Below, piece after piece: positions 32,901 to 33,655 of a DNA stretch of 33,655 bases. This DNA comes from an uncultured Oscillospiraceae bacterium. Its GTDB lineage: Bacteria > Bacillota > Clostridia > Oscillospirales > Oscillospiraceae. Positions within the stretch are counted from its first letter, which is position 1, and every line of letters begins with the position of its first letter. The notes below the pieces were generated by a model. It was given only the letters and a program-made list of their open reading frames with translations. It made no database searches and was not told the origin of the DNA. A program made the translations under genes and the position numbers. Where the stretch lies: positions 1 to 33,655 of the forward strand of contig CANRNF010000030.1 in NCBI GenBank assembly GCA_947631865.1, written 5' to 3'.

Positions 32901-33470
32901 AAGGCTGCCGAGGCCCTGAAGAAGGACGACTACACCGAGGCCACCTGGACCGCTTTCGAGACCGCTCTGAAGGCCGCGCAGGACGTCCTGGCCAAGGCTG
33001 AGCCCTCTGCCGCTGAGATCGACGCCGCTGCGAAAGCCCTGAAGCAGGCGCAGGACAACCTGGCCAGAAAGCCCGCGACCGAGCCTGAGATCCCCGCGGC
33101 CCCCGCGACAAACGACCGGACCTGGCTGCAGGCCTCCGACGGCACCTGGTACTGCTACATCAACAAGCAGCTGCAGAAGAGCAAATGGATCTATAGCCGC
33201 GGCGGACTGTATTACTACGTCGATAAGGACGGCAAGATGCTGGAAGGCTTCCAGAAGATCGACGGCGTGTACTATATGCTGCAGAACGATGACACGAACG
33301 GCACCCGTGGCACGATCGTGACCAGTAAAGACGGTTGGATCTACAACAGCGCGATCCCCGGCGGCTGCGCCTACGCCATCAACAAACACAACGGCCGCTT
33401 CGGTGAGATCACCTGGACGCAGGCTGGCGGCGATTACAACCGCAGCACCCAGACCTGGTCCAAGGGCTGA
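29919..33470 (+). CDS. Large secreted surface protein with FIVAR repeats and C-terminal wall-binding-like repeats
   Basis: 1183 residues. Signal peptide 1-25 (MTKRVLSLLLTLVMVLSLG, cut near AFA-AD). Residues 26-80 are an acidic Glu/Pro/Ala stalk. The middle (~85-780) is of unknown fold with helical and beta-rich parts. FIVAR-like helical repeats follow at ~826-915, ~916-986 and ~987-1052 (pattern LxxAIxxAExLxxxDYTxxSWxAxxxAL ... AxxALNxAI). The C-terminus ~1068-1130 has aromatic repeats like choline- or glucan-binding modules (GTWYCYINKQ; GLYYYVDKDGKML; GVYYMLQND). It probably sits on the cell wall; the ligand is unknown. Codons differ from the neighbours (more GCT, GGT, CGT and AAG; few CGG or AGG), as in highly expressed genes. 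AGGAGG lies 10 nt before the ATG; single-gene unit. Confidence 0.88.
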   Translation: MTKRVLSLLLTLVMVLSLGAPAFAADEFEAEAPAEVVEEAPAAPVEPEAPEAEEAEEPVAEEPIDEPVAAAAVEVEEETSDVPATIAVGEVNALVTEKFDYAMEQAKALKAKVDAGEVYIIGTASFEIGKPEGRISAFTELYKTALEYQTGLATGDYDGDITQEIIDETADSLLNYIDEDDTSNFMTDKWDSAKIDPLIEDGNGKIPQGTLTALKVGDIASTLTIKKDTKAADVKAELDASHRPEYVEAAMKAITAVQALMAVDPSKRATTLKYADFTKAENLIIAAAKLADSTKKDDYIEGLTSADARALLAALQKVIAAQKDGSITKYEKGTTSLAESNNGSAPVSTAVGMIDTGSYLPSGKSLVQTIQDDIKNKTSNASAALEKVIAEGKLGLTGSASSYAAYKQALDALALKEVTKDVKVTITRNGMDSVDVTITPNKYDMGTYIYTYTVQSGGKTYYYWPANGNTDKTPVWKTGAPTKADWVDANVAGTAGESRTVTISALKALPLGANNTKVGDEDDYEYNNATVKFESSDRVTVTVCEKIPGTGSFAAPTYGKEYTAAYTFPKDGYTGPEIAAPETGKKNPSVDHGTADGATGLGEVKNITEIPAVSALNGKTADTTQTVVTVKYEGNFGVNYDISDAGYKYGFRVKEGSTEVGYVGDNGGSVSIADQTHEAKILVPATDKTVNGLDLTVELLFNTTDKKDGLIAHDDSNTVAAIALEPLSKWDEMKKVDKLIEVAEALKVDDYELAATFPNASLPNIKTVNDAWKVFQTSLTELKKLADDADKAPNLTGQRNAVINAVTDLCTKFEYVTKKGTDAVDKTALVKALAAAEAGYAAYQKESGDDTNSISGAAFPEQDVSKGLYTWSSWNALVKAFKEAYDQNDEGTKQDEIDKATKALNDAIAGLVRVDGVANKTALTAAIAKAESLTEKDYTEDSWKAVDTALTAAKAVSAKANATQTEVDKAAKALNDAIDALVKTGDKAALEAAVKAAEALKKDDYTEATWTAFETALKAAQDVLAKAEPSAAEIDAAAKALKQAQDNLARKPATEPEIPAAPATNDRTWLQASDGTWYCYINKQLQKSKWIYSRGGLYYYVDKDGKMLEGFQKIDGVYYMLQNDDTNGTRGTIVTSKDGWIYNSAIPGGCAYAINKHNGRFGEITWTQAGGDYNRSTQTWSKG

Positions 33471-33507
33471 GACCGAGTAAACCAAACCTGGCAATACCTG
33501 ATAAGGG

Positions 33508-33540
33508 GGAGCAGGGTCTATGACCCTGCTCCTCTCTGTA
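33508..33540 (+). terminator. Terminator of the surface-protein gene
   Basis: A perfect 11-bp stem GGAGCAGGGTC/GACCCTGCTCC with a 3-nt loop, then a T/C-rich tail. Confidence 0.85.
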
Positions 33541-33564
33541 CTTTAACTTCACTGTTAAAAAATC

Positions 33565-33655
33565 AGCGCCCCGCAAAAGTGCACTGGCCCATAAAAAGAG
33601 GACAGTAGACAAAAGCCCCCCTGTTGTAGGAGAATAACTACGACAGGGGGTATTG
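33565..33655. mobile_element. Possible insertion-sequence end (edge of window)
   Basis: The run GCGCCCCGCAAAAGTGCAC, then GGACAGTAGACA, followed by a 13-bp inverted repeat CCCCCTGTTGTAG (33617-33629)/33638-33650, looks like the terminal region of an IS. On the minus strand the repeat plus GCTTTTG could equally be a terminator of a gene beyond the window. No transposase is inside the window. Confidence 0.3.

Noticed and set aside
29802-33494. A 1230-codon open frame on the minus strand opposite the surface-protein gene
   Set aside because: It mirrors the sense gene: avoidance of TTA, CTA and TCA codons removes antisense stops. The sense frame has signal peptide, repeats, promoter, AGGAGG and terminator; the antisense frame has none.
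1-33655. CRISPR arrays
   Set aside because: No regularly spaced repeats of 23-40 bp were seen on either strand and no cas genes are present.

Overview
The window looks like chromosome of a G+C-rich, spore-forming Clostridia (Bacillota), most likely a gut Oscillospiraceae-type bacterium. The reasons are the yabP-yabQ-divIC sporulation/division cluster with a sigma-E-like promoter, AGGAGG-type ribosome sites, several near-consensus sigma-A promoters, and genes rich in CGG, GCC and CTG codons. No species can be named from this alone. LEFT HOUSEKEEPING PART (1-13.4 kb): the 5' part of an EF-G-like GTPase (minus); rlmB translationally coupled to a protein that keeps a P-type-ATPase layout but has lost its catalytic motifs (minus); a rhomboid-fold membrane protein with a cysteine/histidine tail followed by a secreted beta-propeller protein (plus); a membrane-anchored fibronectin/NodB polysaccharide deacetylase (minus); an SLC13/ArsB-like transporter behind what I read as a yybP-ykoY manganese riboswitch with its own intrinsic terminator (minus); a RelB/DinJ-YoeB toxin-antitoxin pair (plus); an AraC/GyrI-like regulator and mnmG (minus); and tRNA-Leu(UAA). 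MODIFICATION/DEFENCE MODULE (13.5-16.1 kb): a DUF262-HNH protein and an EcoRI-family adenine methylase form one minus-strand operon. It is divergent from a small Cro/C1-type regulator. A perfect inverted repeat sits in the spacer of the methylase promoter, which fits control of the methylase by the regulator. SPORE/DIVISION CLUSTER (16.2-17.3 kb): yabP, yabQ and a DivIC/FtsB-type gene, closed by a strong terminator. PROPHAGE-LIKE CASSETTE (17.3-29.45 kb): an ordered siphovirus virion set (TerS, TerL, portal, scaffold-like, capsid, head-tail connectors, tail tube, two tail chaperones, tape measure, distal tail, tail-tip proteins and an S74-type fibre), then a small Cys-rich protein. No integrase, repressor, replication or lysis gene is visible. 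It may be a remnant, an edge-split prophage or a gene-transfer-agent-like cassette. A palindromic repeat element sits between terS and terL. RIGHT END (29.45-33.65 kb): a 490-bp A+T-richer non-coding stretch with a terminator and a sigma-A promoter, then a large secreted FIVAR-repeat/cell-wall-binding-like surface protein with different codon use, its terminator, and a sequence that may be an insertion-sequence end. The observations most worth testing are the manganese riboswitch-transporter pairing, the HTH/methylase/DUF262-HNH triad, the structural-only phage cassette, and the catalytically degenerate P-type ATPase coupled to rlmB.
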